Program-made: the position numbers and the translations under genes
Assembly: GCA_009779265.1 (NCBI GenBank)
Contig: WREP01000021.1
Span: 1-47,639 of the forward strand
Source: Betaproteobacteria bacterium
Lineage (GTDB): Bacteria; Pseudomonadota; Gammaproteobacteria; Burkholderiales; Rhodocyclaceae
Direction of reading: 5' to 3'
Length of the DNA: 47,639 bases
The notes under the pieces: generated by a model
Databases searched by the model: none
The model's input: only the letters and a program-made list of their open reading frames with translations
Told to the model about the DNA's origin: nothing
Part shown: positions 9,114-19,244 of the stretch, one piece after another
How positions within the stretch are numbered: position 1 is the first letter of the stretch
Layout: the number at the start of each line of letters is the position of its first letter

Positions 9114-9548
9114 ATGCGTCTGAATACCATCAAGCCGGGCGAAGGCGCCAAGAAGGCTGGCAAGCGCGTCGGCCGCGGCATCGGTTCGGGCCTCGGCAAG
9201 ACCTGCGGCCGTGGCCACAAGGGTCAGAAATCCCGCGCTGGCGGCTTCCACAAGGTCGGTTTCGAGGGCGGTCAGATGCCCTTGCAGCGCCGTCTGCCGA
9301 AGCGCGGCTTCAAGTCGCTGACCCGCGCCCGCAATTACGAAGTGCGCCTGACCGATCTGGAGCGTCTGCCGGTCGATGAAATCGACCTCTTGTCGCTGCA
9401 AGTCGCCGGCATCGTGCCGGGTGACGCGCTGGCGGCCAAGGTCATCTTGTCCGGCGCCATCACGCGCAAGGTTGTCTTGAAGGGCATTGGCGCCACCAAG
9501 GGCGCCAAGGCCGCGATCGAGGCCGTTGGCGGCTCCGTCGCCGAGTAA
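9114..9548 (+). CDS. rplO: Large ribosomal subunit protein L15
   Basis: L15, 144 aa, is a late 50S assembly protein with a long extended N-terminal arm. That arm is visible as a Gly/Lys/Arg-rich stretch, residues 8-50 ([20 protein letters not shown] within it). The ATG at 9114 gives [14 protein letters not shown], the family start; an in-frame ATG at 9102 lies inside rpmD. secY follows after 22 bases. Confidence 0.97.
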   Translation: MRLNTIKPGEGAKKAGKRVGRGIGSGLGKTCGRGHKGQKSRAGGFHKVGFEGGQMPLQRRLPKRGFKSLTRARNYEVRLTDLERLPVDEIDLLSLQVAGIVPGDALAAKVILSGAITRKVVLKGIGATKGAKAAIEAVGGSVAE

Positions 9549-9570
9549 GTCGGGAAAGGGTTGAGCGTTG

Positions 9571-10890
9571 GTGGCAAATCCCAATACGGTTGGTAAGGGC
9601 GGCAAGTTCGGCGATCTCAAGCGTCGGCTGTTGTTTCTGCTCGGGGCGTTGGTCGTTTATCGCATCGGCGCTCACATTCCGGTTCCGGGCATCGACCCCA
9701 ACGTCCTGGCGGATCTCTTCAATTCGCAGCAGGGCGGCATCCTGGGCATGTTCAACATGTTCTCGGGCGGCGCCCTGTCGCGTTTCACCATCTTCGCGCT
9801 GGGGATCATGCCGTACATTTCGGCCTCGATCATCATGCAGTTGATGAGCGTCGCCAGTCCGCAACTTGCGGAGCTGAAAAAAGATGGCGAGGCCGGGCGG
9901 CGCAAGATCACGCAATACACCCGCTACGGCACGGTGTTCCTGGCGCTGTTCCAGGGCATCGGCATCGCCATCGCGCTGGAATCGCAACCGGATCTGGTCA
10001 ACAATCCGGGCCTGCTGTTCCGCGTGACCACGGTGTCCACGCTGCTGACCGGCACCATGTTCCTGATGTGGCTCGGCGAGCAGATCACCGAGCGCGGTCT
10101 GGGCAACGGCATCTCCATCATCATCTTTGCCGGTATCGCCGCCGGCCTGCCGAACGCCATCGGCGGCCTGCTCGAACTGGTTCGCACCGGCGCCATGCAC
10201 CCGCTGTCGGCCATTTTCATCAGCATCTTGGTCGTTCTGGTCACCGCCTTCGTCGTCTTCGTCGAACGCGGCCAGCGCAAGATTCTGGTCAATTACGCCA
10301 AGCGCCAGGTCGGCAACAAGATCTACGGCGGCCAGAGCACCCATCTGCCGCTCAAGCTCAACATGTCCGGCGTCATTCCGCCCATCTTCGCCTCGTCGAT
10401 CATTCTCTTTCCGGCCACCGTCGCCGGCTGGTTTGGCTCCGGCGAATCGATGACCTGGCTGAAGGACATTGCCGGCGCGCTGCATCCCGGCCAGCCGATC
10501 TACGTCATGCTTTACGCTGCGGCCATCGTCTTCTTCTGCTTCTTCTACACGGCCCTGGTCTTCAATTCCAAGGAAACCGCCGACAATCTCAAGAAGAGCG
10601 GCGCTTTCGTGCCGGGCATCCGGCCGGGCGAGCAGACGGCGCGCTACATCGACAAGATCCTGATGCGTCTGACCCTGGTTGGCGCGGCTTACATCACCCT
10701 GGTTTGTCTGCTGCCGGAATTCCTGATTCTGAAGTGGAACGTGCCGTTCTACTTCGGCGGCACCTCGCTCCTGATTATCGTGGTCGTGACCATGGACTTC
10801 ATGTCCCAGGTACAGGCTTACATCATGTCCCATCAATACGAAAGCCTCTTGAAGAAAGCCAACTTCAAGGGCTCGCCCATGCTCAAGTAA
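9571..10890 (+). CDS. secY: Protein translocase subunit SecY
   Basis: SecY, 439 aa, is the channel of the SecYEG translocon in the inner membrane, with ten transmembrane helices. The first helix region [19 protein letters not shown] and the plug-side segment [20 protein letters not shown] are diagnostic, and the conserved cytosolic loop [19 protein letters not shown] is present. I place the start at GTG 9571 (giving [19 protein letters not shown]); TTG 9568 is one codon earlier and possible. GGGAAAGGG at 9552-9560 is the ribosome binding site. Confidence 0.96.
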   Translation: MANPNTVGKGGKFGDLKRRLLFLLGALVVYRIGAHIPVPGIDPNVLADLFNSQQGGILGMFNMFSGGALSRFTIFALGIMPYISASIIMQLMSVASPQLAELKKDGEAGRRKITQYTRYGTVFLALFQGIGIAIALESQPDLVNNPGLLFRVTTVSTLLTGTMFLMWLGEQITERGLGNGISIIIFAGIAAGLPNAIGGLLELVRTGAMHPLSAIFISILVVLVTAFVVFVERGQRKILVNYAKRQVGNKIYGGQSTHLPLKLNMSGVIPPIFASSIILFPATVAGWFGSGESMTWLKDIAGALHPGQPIYVMLYAAAIVFFCFFYTALVFNSKETADNLKKSGAFVPGIRPGEQTARYIDKILMRLTLVGAAYITLVCLLPEFLILKWNVPFYFGGTSLLIIVVVTMDFMSQVQAYIMSHQYESLLKKANFKGSPMLK

Positions 10891-10896
10891 GCTGCG

Positions 10897-11115
10897 ATGG
10901 CCAAGGAAGATTACATCGAAATGCAGGGGGAGATTGTCGAAAACCTCCCCAACGCGACCTTCAAGGTCAAGCTGGAAAACGGGCATGTCGTGCACGGTTT
11001 CATCTCCGGCAAGATGCGCATGCACTACATCCGCATCCTGCCCGGCGACAAGGTCACCGTGCAATTGACGCCCTACGATTTAACCAAGGCGCGGATCGTT
11101 TTCCGCGCCAAGTAA
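10897..11115 (+). CDS. infA: Translation initiation factor IF-1
   Basis: IF-1, 72 aa, an OB-fold factor that occupies the A site during initiation. The sequence [20 protein letters not shown] and the core [20 protein letters not shown] are typical. It lies 6 bases after secY and before rpmJ, the usual arrangement in betaproteobacteria, whereas in E. coli infA is elsewhere. Length is exactly that of the family. Confidence 0.97.
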   Translation: MAKEDYIEMQGEIVENLPNATFKVKLENGHVVHGFISGKMRMHYIRILPGDKVTVQLTPYDLTKARIVFRAK

Positions 11116-11187
11116 CAGTCTCTACGCATCAACCGCGGGGCCAGGAATCACGGCTGCTTCCAGGCTCTCGCAGACGAGGAGTAAAAC

Positions 11188-11301
11188 ATGAAAGTTCAAC
11201 CTTCCGTGAAGTGCATCTGCCGCAATTGCAAAGTCATACGGCGCAAGGGCGTCGTGCGCATCATTTGCAAGGATCCGCGTCACAAGCAGCGTCAGGGTTG
11301 A
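11188..11301 (+). CDS. rpmJ: Large ribosomal subunit protein L36 (zinc-binding form)
   Basis: L36, 37 aa, is the smallest 50S protein and stabilises 23S rRNA folding. The peptide begins [20 protein letters not shown] and ends DPRHKQRQG. The zinc ligands C11, C14, C27 and H32 are all kept, so this is the zinc form. GAGGAG is at 11175-11180, just upstream. A perfect 7-bp inverted repeat covers its stop codon. Confidence 0.96.
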   Translation: MKVQPSVKCICRNCKVIRRKGVVRIICKDPRHKQRQG

Positions 11302-11310
11302 TTCCCTGAC
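11291..11310 (+). repeat. Perfect hairpin over the rpmJ stop codon
   Basis: GTCAGGG (11291-11297) and CCCTGAC (11304-11310) form a perfect 7-bp stem with a 6-base loop, TTGATT, that contains the rpmJ TGA. No T run follows, so it is not a classical terminator. It lies at the boundary where the alpha operon (rpsM onward) begins and could protect or attenuate the upstream message. Confidence 0.4.
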
Positions 11311-11354
11311 GATTCCGGTATTCGTCAATATTTTTGAAATAGTGGAGTGACTCA

Positions 11355-11717
11355 ATGGCCCGTATTGCAGGGGTAAACATTCCGAACCATCAGCATGCCG
11401 AGATCGCCTTGACCGCGATCTATGGCGTCGGCCGCAGCCGCGCGCAGAAAATCTGTGACGCTGCCGGCGTTGGTCGTGCCACCAAGGTCAAGGATTTGTC
11501 CGATTCGGACATGGATCGTCTGCGTGACGAAGTCGGCAAGTTCACCGTCGAAGGTGATCTGCGCCGCGAAGTCACCATGAGCATCAAGCGCCTGATGGAC
11601 CTCGGTTGCTACCGTGGCCTGCGCCATCGCAAGGGCTTGCCCTGCCGCGGCCAGCGCACCCGTACCAACGCCCGTACCCGCAAGGGTCCGCGCAAAGCCA
11701 TCGCTGGCAAGAAGTAA
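11355..11717 (+). CDS. rpsM: Small ribosomal subunit protein S13
   Basis: S13, 120 aa, sits at the top of the 30S head and contacts P-site tRNA and L5. The helix-two-turn-helix region [16 protein letters not shown] and the basic C-terminal tail [20 protein letters not shown] are typical. ATG 11355 follows GTGGAGTGA. It is the first gene of the alpha operon; the 53-base gap before it holds no obvious promoter. Confidence 0.97.
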   Translation: MARIAGVNIPNHQHAEIALTAIYGVGRSRAQKICDAAGVGRATKVKDLSDSDMDRLRDEVGKFTVEGDLRREVTMSIKRLMDLGCYRGLRHRKGLPCRGQRTRTNARTRKGPRKAIAGKK

Positions 11718-11729
11718 TAGGGACAGAAC

Positions 11730-12122
11730 ATGGCCAAGACCGCTAAAGTCAAAGTTCGCAAGAAGGTCAAGAAGAACGTCGCCGAGGGTGTCGCGCACAT
11801 CCACGCTTCGTTCAACAACACCATCATCACCATCACCGACCGTCAGGGCAACGCGCTGTCGTGGGCCACGTCCGGCGGCGCCGGCTTCCGCGGCTCGCGC
11901 AAGTCCACGCCGTTTGCCGCCCAGGTTGCCGCCGAAGCCGCTGGCAAGGCCGCCCAGGAATGCGGCGTGAAGAATCTGGAAGTGCGCATCAAGGGCCCCG
12001 GCCCCGGCCGCGAGTCTTCCGTCCGCGCCCTCAACGCGCTGGGCATGAAGATCACCGCCATCGCCGACGTCACGCCGATTCCCCACAACGGCTGCCGTCC
12101 GCCCAAGAAGCGCCGCATCTAA
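11730..12122 (+). CDS. rpsK: Small ribosomal subunit protein S11
   Basis: S11, 130 aa, forms the platform of the 30S subunit near the E site. The sequence [20 protein letters not shown] and the C-terminal [18 protein letters not shown] are diagnostic. The N-terminus [17 protein letters not shown] is highly basic. It lies 12 bases after rpsM and 12 before rpsD. Confidence 0.98.
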   Translation: MAKTAKVKVRKKVKKNVAEGVAHIHASFNNTIITITDRQGNALSWATSGGAGFRGSRKSTPFAAQVAAEAAGKAAQECGVKNLEVRIKGPGPGRESSVRALNALGMKITAIADVTPIPHNGCRPPKKRRI

Positions 12123-12134
12123 GGAGAAAGACAA

Positions 12135-12764
12135 GTGGCTCGTAATCTCGATCCGAAATGCCGTCAGTGCCGCCGTGAAGGCGAGAAGCTGTTCCTCAAG
12201 GGCGAAAAGTGCTTCACCGACAAGTGCGCCATCGAGCGCCGCGCCTATGCGCCCGGTCAGCACGGCCAGAAGTCCGGCGCCCGTTTGTCCGACTACGGCG
12301 TGCACCTGCGCGCCAAGCAGAAAATCCGCCGCGTCTACGGCGTGCTCGAAGGCCAGTTCCGCAAGACCTTCGCCGAAGCCGAGCGCCGCAAGGGCCAGAC
12401 TGGCGAAAACCTGCTGCAACTCCTGGAAGCCCGCCTGGATTCCGTCGCCTACCGCATGGGCTTCGGCGCCTCGCGCACCGAATCGCGCCAGGTCGTCCGT
12501 CACAACGGTGTGCTGGTCAATGGCAAGCGCGTCAACATCCCGTCCTACATCGTCAAGCCGGGTGATGTCGTCCAGTTGACCGAGCGCGCCCGCGCCTCGC
12601 TGCGCTGCAAGGCCGCCCTCGAAGCCGCCGAATCGCGCGGCTTCCCCGAGTGGATCGCCGTCGATGTCAAGGAAGGCAAAGGCACGTTCAAGGCCATGCC
12701 GCAGCGCAGCGAACTGTCGCCCACGCTGAACGAAGGCCTCGTCATCGAACTTTACTCGAAGTAA
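12135..12764 (+). CDS. rpsD: Small ribosomal subunit protein S4 (zinc-binding form)
   Basis: S4, 209 aa, nucleates 30S assembly and acts with S5 in fidelity; in E. coli it represses the alpha operon. The start is GTG 12135 behind AAGGAGAAAGAC. Cysteines C9, C12, C26 and C31 form a CxxC-x13-CxxxxC set, so this copy looks like the zinc-binding form, unlike E. coli S4. The S4 RNA-binding domain spans about residues 95-160. Confidence 0.97.
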   Translation: MARNLDPKCRQCRREGEKLFLKGEKCFTDKCAIERRAYAPGQHGQKSGARLSDYGVHLRAKQKIRRVYGVLEGQFRKTFAEAERRKGQTGENLLQLLEARLDSVAYRMGFGASRTESRQVVRHNGVLVNGKRVNIPSYIVKPGDVVQLTERARASLRCKAALEAAESRGFPEWIAVDVKEGKGTFKAMPQRSELSPTLNEGLVIELYSK

Positions 12765-12788
12765 ACACCGAGCAGAGGAAATCAGCCC

Positions 12789-13763
12789 ATGCAAAGCAGT
12801 GGACTTCTCAAGCCCCGCATCATCGACGTGCAGAGCGTCTCGCCCGTGCAGGCCAAGGTGGTCATGGAACCGTTTGAACGCGGTTACGGCCATACCCTCG
12901 GCAATGCGCTGCGCCGCATCCTGCTCTCGTCGATGCCGGGCTACGCGCCGACCGAAGTCGGCATCGACGGTGTCCTCCACGAGTACTCGACCGTGGATGG
13001 CGTGCAGGAAGATGTCGTCGACATCCTGCTCAACCTGAAAGGCATCGTCTTCAAGCTGCACGGCCGCGACTCCGTGCTGCTCAATCTGCACAAGGAAGGC
13101 GACGGCGTCATTCGCGCCGGCGACATCGAATTGCCGCACGATGTGGAAATCATCAATCCCGAGCACCTGATCGCCCACCTCTCTCCCGGCGGCAAGCTGG
13201 CCATGGAGATCAAGGTCGAGAAGGGCCGCGGCTACGTTCCCGGCAACGTGCGCAATCTTGGCGACGCCAAGACCATCGGCAAGCTGGTGCTGGACGCCTC
13301 GTTCAGCCCCATCCGCCGCGTCGCCTATGCGGTCGAGAGCGCCCGCGTCGAGCAGCGCACCGACCTCGACAAGTTGATCGTCGATATCGAAACCAACGGC
13401 GTCGTCGAGCCGGAGGAAGCCATCCGCTACGCCGCCCGCGTGCTGATGGAACAACTCTCCGTCTTTGCCGACCTGGAAGGTACCGCGCCGGTTGCCGAAG
13501 CCTCGAAGCCGACCCAGGTCGACCCGGTGCTGCTGCGTCCGGTCGATGATCTCGAACTGACCGTTCGCTCGGCGAACTGTCTCAAGGCCGAGAACATCTA
13601 CTACATCGGCGATCTCATCCAGCGCACCGAAAACGAGTTGCTCAAGACCCCCAACCTTGGCCGCAAGTCGCTGAACGAGATCAAGGAAGTGTTGGCCGCC
13701 CGCGGCCTGACGCTTGGCATGAAACTGGAAAATTGGCCGCCCGCCGGCCTGGAGAGGGTCTAA
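12789..13763 (+). CDS. rpoA: RNA polymerase alpha subunit
   Basis: Alpha, 324 aa, dimerises to start assembly of RNA polymerase. The N-terminal domain (about 1-230) has the conserved [20 protein letters not shown]. After a linker the C-terminal domain carries [20 protein letters not shown], which includes the arginine (R265 in E. coli) that contacts UP-element DNA, and [15 protein letters not shown]. It lies between rpsD (24-base gap) and rplQ (56-base gap). Confidence 0.98.
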   Translation: MQSSGLLKPRIIDVQSVSPVQAKVVMEPFERGYGHTLGNALRRILLSSMPGYAPTEVGIDGVLHEYSTVDGVQEDVVDILLNLKGIVFKLHGRDSVLLNLHKEGDGVIRAGDIELPHDVEIINPEHLIAHLSPGGKLAMEIKVEKGRGYVPGNVRNLGDAKTIGKLVLDASFSPIRRVAYAVESARVEQRTDLDKLIVDIETNGVVEPEEAIRYAARVLMEQLSVFADLEGTAPVAEASKPTQVDPVLLRPVDDLELTVRSANCLKAENIYYIGDLIQRTENELLKTPNLGRKSLNEIKEVLAARGLTLGMKLENWPPAGLERV

Positions 13764-13819
13764 ACCTTCTTCGGGCAGGGCAGCCAAGGGACGCCTGCAG
13801 AACATAGAAAGGATTAACC

Positions 13820-14218
13820 ATGCGTCACCGCAATGGACTTCGCAAACTGAACCGTACCAGCAGCCATCGCCAGGCGATGCTGCGCAACATGACCGTTTCG
13901 CTCCTCCGGCACGAGGCCATCAAGACCACGCTGCCGAAAGCCAAGGAACTGCGCCGCGTCGTCGAGCCGATGCTCACCCTCGGCAAGACCCCGACGCTGG
14001 CCAACAAGCGTCTGGCCTTCGACCGTCTGCGCGACCGCGACATCGTGGTCAAGCTGTTCGCCGAACTGGGCCCGCGCTACGCCACCCGTCCGGGCGGCTA
14101 CCTGCGCATCCTCAAGTGCGGCTTCCGCGTCGGCGACAATGCGCCGATGGCCTTCGTCGAACTGCTCGACCGCCCGGAACCCACCGAGCCGGTTGAAGTC
14201 GAGGAAGCCGCCGAGTAA
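13820..14218 (+). CDS. rplQ: Large ribosomal subunit protein L17
   Basis: L17, 132 aa, lies close to the tunnel exit of the 50S. The N-terminus [20 protein letters not shown] is diagnostic. After the conserved [20 protein letters not shown] the protein ends in an acidic tail, [13 protein letters not shown]. It is the last gene of the alpha operon and is followed 25 bases later by a strong hairpin terminator. Confidence 0.97.
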   Translation: MRHRNGLRKLNRTSSHRQAMLRNMTVSLLRHEAIKTTLPKAKELRRVVEPMLTLGKTPTLANKRLAFDRLRDRDIVVKLFAELGPRYATRPGGYLRILKCGFRVGDNAPMAFVELLDRPEPTEPVEVEEAAE

Positions 14219-14243
14219 ATTCGGCAGCGCTTGTAGCAAGATT

Positions 14244-14271
14244 AAAAGGCCGGGAGACCCCGGCCTTTTTT
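14244..14271 (+). terminator. Bidirectional terminator between rplQ and hypB
   Basis: GGCCGGG and CCCGGCC (14248-14254 and 14259-14265) form a perfect 7-bp stem with loop AGAC, flanked by AAAA on the left and TTTTTT on the right. It can end transcription from both convergent directions, rplQ on plus and hypB on minus. Confidence 0.9.
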
Positions 14272-14326
14272 ATTGCCCGGCGCTCAAGGCTTGGCGACCT
14301 TCTGAGCACGGGCGATTTTCAGCATC

Positions 14327-15349
14327 TCAGTGCCCGGCCAACTGGCGCTCCAGTTCGGCGACGCGGGCCTTCAGCGCGGTCACCGTTTCGTTGCGCTTGG
14401 CGCGCTGCGCTTCGAGGCCGGCGGTGAGCCAGGCGAGCCAGGCCTCCATACCGTCGCCCTGGGTGGCCGAAACGCGGAACACGGTCAGTCGCGGGTTGAC
14501 GCGGCGGGCGTTGGCCTCGGCCAAGTCGGCGTCGAAGGCGAGATAGGGCAGCAAGTCACACTTGTTGAGCAACAGCACGTCGGCGGCGCGGAACATGTCG
14601 GGATATTTGAGCGGCTTGTCCTCGCCCTCGGTGACCGAGAGGATCGCCACCTTGTGGTGCTCGCCGAGAGCGAAGGCCGCCGGGCAGACGAGATTACCGA
14701 CATTCTCGATCAGGAATAGCGATTCCTCGGCCGGGGCCAGACGCTCGATGGCGTGGCCGACCATATGGCCGTCGAGATGGCAGCCCTTGCCAGTGTTGAT
14801 TTGCAGCGCCGGCACGCCGGTGGCGCGGATGCGCTCGGCGTCGTTGGCCGTCTGCTGGTCGCCCTCGACGACGGCGATGGCGACCCTATCCTTGAGCCGC
14901 TTGATGGTTTCGACCAGCAGCGTGGTCTTGCCGGAACCGGGGCCGGATACCAGATTGAGCGCGAAAATGCCGCGCTCGTCGAAGCAGGCGCGGTTTTTCG
15001 CGGCATGGGCGTTGTTCTTGCTCAGGATGTCCTGTTCGATCTGCACCATGCGCGTCTGGCTCAAACCCGGCACATGGGCGCGCGCCGGGCCAGCGCCGTA
15101 ATCGAGGTCACCGTGATCGTGGTCGTGTTCACCCTGATGCACATGCTCATGGACATGCGTACTGCCGTTGGCATGGCGATGGACATGACTGTGCGCCCCG
15201 TCCGGTGCGTGGTCATGACTGTGCGTGTGCTCGTGATCGTCTCCGTGATGATGCGTATGCACCGTGCCATCGGCATGAACGTGGGTGTGCGCGTGTTCCC
15301 CGCCCTCGATCTTCGCCTCATCCGCTCCGCAACCGCAAACCGTACACAT
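14327..15349 (-). CDS. hypB: Hydrogenase nickel incorporation GTPase HypB
   Basis: HypB, 340 aa, is a GTPase that works with HypA to insert nickel into [NiFe] hydrogenase. The N-terminus MCTVCGC is the high-affinity metal motif, followed by a very long histidine-rich region with 24 His between residues 19 and 79, likely a nickel store. The G domain begins with GPGSGKT (136-142), with [13 protein letters not shown] and the base-reading NKCD after it. It starts 10 bases after hypA. A coiled tail at the end (about 315-340) is unremarkable. Confidence 0.96.
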   Translation of the reverse strand: MCTVCGCGADEAKIEGGEHAHTHVHADGTVHTHHHGDDHEHTHSHDHAPDGAHSHVHRHANGSTHVHEHVHQGEHDHDHGDLDYGAGPARAHVPGLSQTRMVQIEQDILSKNNAHAAKNRACFDERGIFALNLVSGPGSGKTTLLVETIKRLKDRVAIAVVEGDQQTANDAERIRATGVPALQINTGKGCHLDGHMVGHAIERLAPAEESLFLIENVGNLVCPAAFALGEHHKVAILSVTEGEDKPLKYPDMFRAADVLLLNKCDLLPYLAFDADLAEANARRVNPRLTVFRVSATQGDGMEAWLAWLTAGLEAQRAKRNETVTALKARVAELERQLAGH

Positions 15350-15359
15350 ATCCTTCTCC

Positions 15360-15701
15360 TTACTCGATTTCTATTTCCCGGACCCGCATTTCGCTGCCGC
15401 CGGTCGGCTGTAGCTGATAGCCGCCGCAGCGCGGGCAGGCGGCGTAACTTGCCACCATCGGCACCGTCGCCGCGCAGGGCTGGCACCAGCCGCTGCCCGG
15501 CACATCGACAATTTCCAACGCCGCGCCGCGGGCGATGCCGCCCTGTGCCACCGCCTCGAAACAGAAGCGCAGCGCCTCAGGTTCCACCGACGACAATTGG
15601 CCGATTTCCACGACCACCAGCTTAACCCGCTGCGCCCCTTCGCGTTGCGCCGTTTCCTCGACCAGTTGCAGCACACCCTCGGCCAGCGACATTTCATGCA
15701 T
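15360..15701 (-). CDS. hypA: Hydrogenase maturation nickel metallochaperone HypA
   Basis: HypA, 113 aa, hands nickel to hydrogenase with HypB. The start at 15701 gives [16 protein letters not shown], which keeps the N-terminal MHE nickel site (H2); GGGAAG upstream is the ribosome binding site. The frame is open 20 codons further upstream without homology. Two zinc pairs are seen: C73/C76 (WCQPC) and C89/C92 (CPRCG). hypC, hypD, hypE and hydrogenase structural genes are not beside it. Confidence 0.95.
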   Translation of the reverse strand: MHEMSLAEGVLQLVEETAQREGAQRVKLVVVEIGQLSSVEPEALRFCFEAVAQGGIARGAALEIVDVPGSGWCQPCAATVPMVASYAACPRCGGYQLQPTGGSEMRVREIEIE

Positions 15702-15915
15702 TTTGTGCTTCCCGTGAATATGGCAGACAGGGAGCGAGCGCCAGCACGGCCAGATTGCCAAATGTCATCAAGCCGGCCCCGCTCATCCGGCCAGCCCGAA
15801 GAAAACATGCCGGCAATGCCCGGCGAGCGTGAGAAAGAAAGCTGTAAAACGCATCCGCGCAGCCTATACAGGCGCGGCCAAGCTGTCGAGACATTCGCGC
15901 AAAAAGCCCGAAAAC

Positions 15916-15944
15916 TTCGATTTTTCAGCGCCCTGACGTAAAAT
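15916..15944 (+). promoter_or_regulatory. mnmG: Candidate promoter upstream of mnmG
   Basis: TTCGAT at 15916-15921 and TAAAAT at 15939-15944 are 17 bases apart, placing a start near 15951, about 30 bases before the mnmG ATG. The rest of the 278-base hypA-mnmG gap shows no gene that I can support. No separate hypA promoter could be picked out. Confidence 0.45.
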
Positions 15945-15979
15945 TCGCGCCTCGATTCCGCGCTGCAACACACTCCCGG

Positions 15980-17872
15980 ATGCTTTATCCCACCCGTTTC
16001 GCTGTCATCGTCGTCGGTGGCGGTCATGCCGGCACCGAAGCCGCGCTGGCCGCGGCGCGGGCGGGCGCGAGCACGCTTTTGCTGACGCATAGCCTCGATA
16101 CGCTCGGGGCGATGAGCTGCAATCCGTCCATCGGCGGCATCGGCAAGGGGCATCTGGTGCGCGAGGTCGATGCGCTGGGCGGCGTCATGGCGGCTGCCAC
16201 CGACGAGGCCGGCATCCAGTTCCGCATCCTCAATGCCTCGAAAGGCCCGGCGGTGCGCGCCACCCGCGCCCAGGCTGATCGCGCGCTGTACCGCCAGGCG
16301 ATCCGTTCGCGTCTGGAAAACCAGCCGAACCTGACCCTTTTCGCCCAAGCTTGCGACGACCTGATCGTCGAGGGCGAGCGGGCATGCGGCGTGGTCACGC
16401 AACTGGGCATCCGCTTCATGGCCGATGCCGTGGTGCTGACCGCCGGCACTTTCCTCAACGGCAAGATCCACGTCGGCCTGGAAAACGCCGCGGGCGGGCG
16501 CATGGGCGATCCGTCCTCGGTTACGCTGGCCGCCCGCCTGAAGGAATTGAGTTTGCCGCAGGGCCGTCTGAAAACCGGCACGCCGCCGCGTCTGGATGGC
16601 AAGACCATCGACTTCTCGGTCATGGAAGAGCAGCGTTCCGACGACCCGTTGCCGGTCTTTTCCTTTCTCGGCAAGGCCGCGCAACATCCGCGGCAACTGC
16701 CCTGCTGGATCACCGAGACCAATGAGCGGACGCACGCCATCATCCGCGCCGGGCTGGATCGCTCGCCGCTGTACACCGGCGTCATCGAGGGCGTCGGCCC
16801 GCGCTACTGCCCGTCGATCGAGGACAAGATTCACCGTTTCGCCGACAAGAACCAGCACAACGTCTTTCTCGAACCGGAAGGGCTGGCAACCAGCGAAATC
16901 TACCCCAACGGCATTTCAACCAGCCTGCCCTTCGATGTGCAACTGGCGCTGGCGCGCTCCATCCGCGGCCTGGAAAATTGCCACATCCTGCGCCCCGGCT
17001 ATGCCATCGAATACGATTTCTACGATCCGCGCGGCCTCAAGGACAGCCTGGAAACCAAGGCCATCGCCGGCCTTTTCTTCGCCGGCCAGATCAACGGCAC
17101 CACCGGTTACGAGGAAGCGGCGGCGCAGGGACTGCTCGCCGGCATCAACGCCGTCCGTTATGGGCGCGGTGAACCCGGCTGGTGTCCGAAGCGCAATGAA
17201 GCCTATCTCGGCGTGCTGGTCGACGACCTCATCACCCGCGGCGTCTCCGATCCCTACCGGATGTTCACCAGCCGCGCCGAATATCGCTTGTCCTTGCGCG
17301 AGGATAACGCCGACCTGCGCCTGACCGAACAGGGCCGCGCCCTCGGCCTGGTTGACGACGCGCGCTGGGCGGCTTTTTGCAAGAAGCGCGACGCCATCGC
17401 CAGCGAAACGGAGCGCCTCAAATCCACCTGGGTCAATCCCCGAATCACCCCCGCCGAGGATTGCCAGCGCGTGCTCGGCAAGGCCATCGAGCGGGAGTAC
17501 AGCCTGTTCGAGCTGCTGCGCCGGCCAGAAGTCGCCTACGCCAGCCTGATGACCCTACCCGGCGCCGCCGGGCAGCCCGCCGCGAGCGATCCGCTGGTCG
17601 TCGAGCAGTTGGAAATCGCCGCCAAATACCAGGGCTACATCGACCGCCAGAGCGAGGAAGTGGCCCGCGCGGCCAGCTACGAGAACACGGCGCTGCCGCC
17701 CGCTCTGGATTACGGCGCGGTCGCCGGCCTGTCCAACGAAGTAAGGCAGAAACTCGCCCAGCACCAGCCGCAGACCATCGGTCAGGCATCCCGCATCCAG
17801 GGCATCACCCCGGCGGCCATCTCCCTGCTGCTGATCCACCTGAAACGCCTCAACCTGTCGCGGGCGGCATGA
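15980..17872 (+). CDS. mnmG: tRNA uridine-5-carboxymethylaminomethyl modification enzyme MnmG
   Basis: MnmG (GidA), 630 aa, is the FAD-dependent partner of MnmE in making the cmnm5 group at wobble uridine 34 of some tRNAs. The FAD-binding motif [19 protein letters not shown] is at residues 10-28, and the family signature [18 protein letters not shown] lies in the middle. The C-terminal helical domain (from about 550) binds tRNA and MnmE. Its partner mnmE is in the same window at 39506-40858. Its stop overlaps rsmG by ATGA. Confidence 0.97.
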   Translation: MLYPTRFAVIVVGGGHAGTEAALAAARAGASTLLLTHSLDTLGAMSCNPSIGGIGKGHLVREVDALGGVMAAATDEAGIQFRILNASKGPAVRATRAQADRALYRQAIRSRLENQPNLTLFAQACDDLIVEGERACGVVTQLGIRFMADAVVLTAGTFLNGKIHVGLENAAGGRMGDPSSVTLAARLKELSLPQGRLKTGTPPRLDGKTIDFSVMEEQRSDDPLPVFSFLGKAAQHPRQLPCWITETNERTHAIIRAGLDRSPLYTGVIEGVGPRYCPSIEDKIHRFADKNQHNVFLEPEGLATSEIYPNGISTSLPFDVQLALARSIRGLENCHILRPGYAIEYDFYDPRGLKDSLETKAIAGLFFAGQINGTTGYEEAAAQGLLAGINAVRYGRGEPGWCPKRNEAYLGVLVDDLITRGVSDPYRMFTSRAEYRLSLREDNADLRLTEQGRALGLVDDARWAAFCKKRDAIASETERLKSTWVNPRITPAEDCQRVLGKAIEREYSLFELLRRPEVAYASLMTLPGAAGQPAASDPLVVEQLEIAAKYQGYIDRQSEEVARAASYENTALPPALDYGAVAGLSNEVRQKLAQHQPQTIGQASRIQGITPAAISLLLIHLKRLNLSRAA

Positions 17873-18486
17873 GCGCGAGTCTTTCCGCCGGCCTCGCCGC
17901 CCTCGGCCTCGATTTGCCCGCAGCGGCACCGGAGCGGCTGCTGGCCTTTCGCGACCTGCTGCTGAAGTGGAATAAAACCTACAACCTGACCGCGCTGCGC
18001 GACCCGGAAGAGGCCATTGCCTACCATCTGCTCGATTCGCTGGTCATCCTGCCGCATGTCGGCGCTGGCCCCTTGCTCGATGTCGGCAGCGGCGGCGGCC
18101 TGCCCGGCCTGCCGTTGGCCATCGCCCGCCCCGATCTGGCGGTGACGCTGGTCGACAGCGTGCAGAAAAAGGCCAGTTTCCTGCAACAGGCGGCGATCGA
18201 GCTTGGCCTGAAGAATGTGACCGTCTACCATGCCCGGGTCGAGGAATTGCGCGGCCAGTACGCGCGGATCACTTCGCGCGCTTTCGCCGAACTCCAGCCC
18301 TTCGTCGCCCTGACCCGTCACCTGCTGGCGCCGGGCGGGCGCTGGCTGGCCATGAAGGGTGTTTGTCCGGATGGCGAGATCGCCGCCCTGGCGGCGGATA
18401 TCGCCGTCGCGGCGGCGCTGCCGCTGCGGGTGCCGGGGCTGGACGCGGAACGCCATTTGATCATTCTGAAAGAAGCGGGTTCATGA
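17869..18486 (+). CDS. rsmG: 16S rRNA (guanine527-N7)-methyltransferase RsmG
   Basis: RsmG (GidB), 205 aa, methylates G527 of 16S rRNA using S-adenosylmethionine. The SAM-binding loop is [20 protein letters not shown] at about residues 68-87, and the family segment [20 protein letters not shown] precedes it. ATG 17869 overlaps the mnmG stop (ATGA), and its own stop overlaps the parA ATG the same way, so four genes in a row are likely translated in a coupled fashion. Confidence 0.96.
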   Translation: MSASLSAGLAALGLDLPAAAPERLLAFRDLLLKWNKTYNLTALRDPEEAIAYHLLDSLVILPHVGAGPLLDVGSGGGLPGLPLAIARPDLAVTLVDSVQKKASFLQQAAIELGLKNVTVYHARVEELRGQYARITSRAFAELQPFVALTRHLLAPGGRWLAMKGVCPDGEIAALAADIAVAAALPLRVPGLDAERHLIILKEAGS

Positions 18487-19244
18487 AAGTATTCGCCATC
18501 ACCAACCAGAAGGGCGGCGTCGGCAAGACGACCACCGCCGTCAACCTGGCCGCTTCGCTGGCCGCCGAAGGCCAGCGCGTACTGCTGATCGACATGGACC
18601 CGCAGGGCAACGCCACCACCGGCTCGGGTATCGCCAAGAAAGAGGCGCTGCCGACCGTCTACCAGTTGCTGATCGGCAATGCTTCGCTGGCCGAGGTCTG
18701 CCTCAAGACCGATTTCGCCTTCGACATCCTGCCCGCCAACCGCGAGCTGGCCGGCGCCGAGGTCGAGATGATCGACCTCGAACAGCGCGAATACCGGCTC
18801 AAGAATGCCTTGCAGGCCAATCGCGACAATTACGATTTCGTGCTTATCGACTGCCCGCCGGCGCTCAACATGCTGACCGTCAACGGCTTGGTCGCCGCCG
18901 GCTCGGTGCTGATCCCGATGCAGTGCGAGTACTACGCGCTGGAAGGGCTGTCCGATCTGGTCGAAACCTTGCGCAAGGTGCGCGCCCATCTCAATCCCCG
19001 GCTCGAAATCGAGGGTCTGCTGCGCACCATGTACAACAGCCAGAGCACGCTGACGCAGCAGGTTTCCAACGAGCTGGAAAGCCATTTCGGCAACAAGGTC
19101 TACCAGACCATCGTGCCGCGCAATGTCCGTCTCGCCGAAGCGCCGTCCTACGGCAAGCCGGTCATTGCCTTCGACAAAAGCTCCCGGGGCGCGCAAGCCT
19201 ACACCGCCCTGGCCAGGGAAATTCTCGAAAGGGTCGCCCCATGA
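18483..19244 (+). CDS. parA: Chromosome partitioning ATPase ParA (Soj)
   Basis: ParA, 253 aa, binds DNA nonspecifically as an ATP dimer and moves ParB-parS complexes during chromosome segregation. The deviant Walker A KGGVGKTT is at residues 10-17, followed by [15 protein letters not shown] and Walker [17 protein letters not shown]. It has no N-terminal helix-turn-helix, so it is the chromosomal type. Its place after rsmG and before parB is the usual oriC-proximal arrangement. Confidence 0.97.
   Translation: MKVFAITNQKGGVGKTTTAVNLAASLAAEGQRVLLIDMDPQGNATTGSGIAKKEALPTVYQLLIGNASLAEVCLKTDFAFDILPANRELAGAEVEMIDLEQREYRLKNALQANRDNYDFVLIDCPPALNMLTVNGLVAAGSVLIPMQCEYYALEGLSDLVETLRKVRAHLNPRLEIEGLLRTMYNSQSTLTQQVSNELESHFGNKVYQTIVPRNVRLAEAPSYGKPVIAFDKSSRGAQAYTALAREILERVAP

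Noticed and set aside
9460..11064. A 534-codon minus-strand frame opposite secY and infA
   Set aside because: Antisense shadow of secY, rich in His, Gln and Asp from reversed codons, with no domain recognised.
11352..13805. An 817-codon open frame on the minus strand opposite rpsM to rpoA
   Set aside because: It lies wholly opposite well-recognised genes; GC-rich codon use in the sense strand keeps this antisense frame open. No homology or ribosome binding site is seen.
15694..15894. A 66-codon minus-strand frame upstream of hypA
   Set aside because: It overlaps the start of hypA and the promoter side of mnmG, has no ribosome binding site and resembles no known family.
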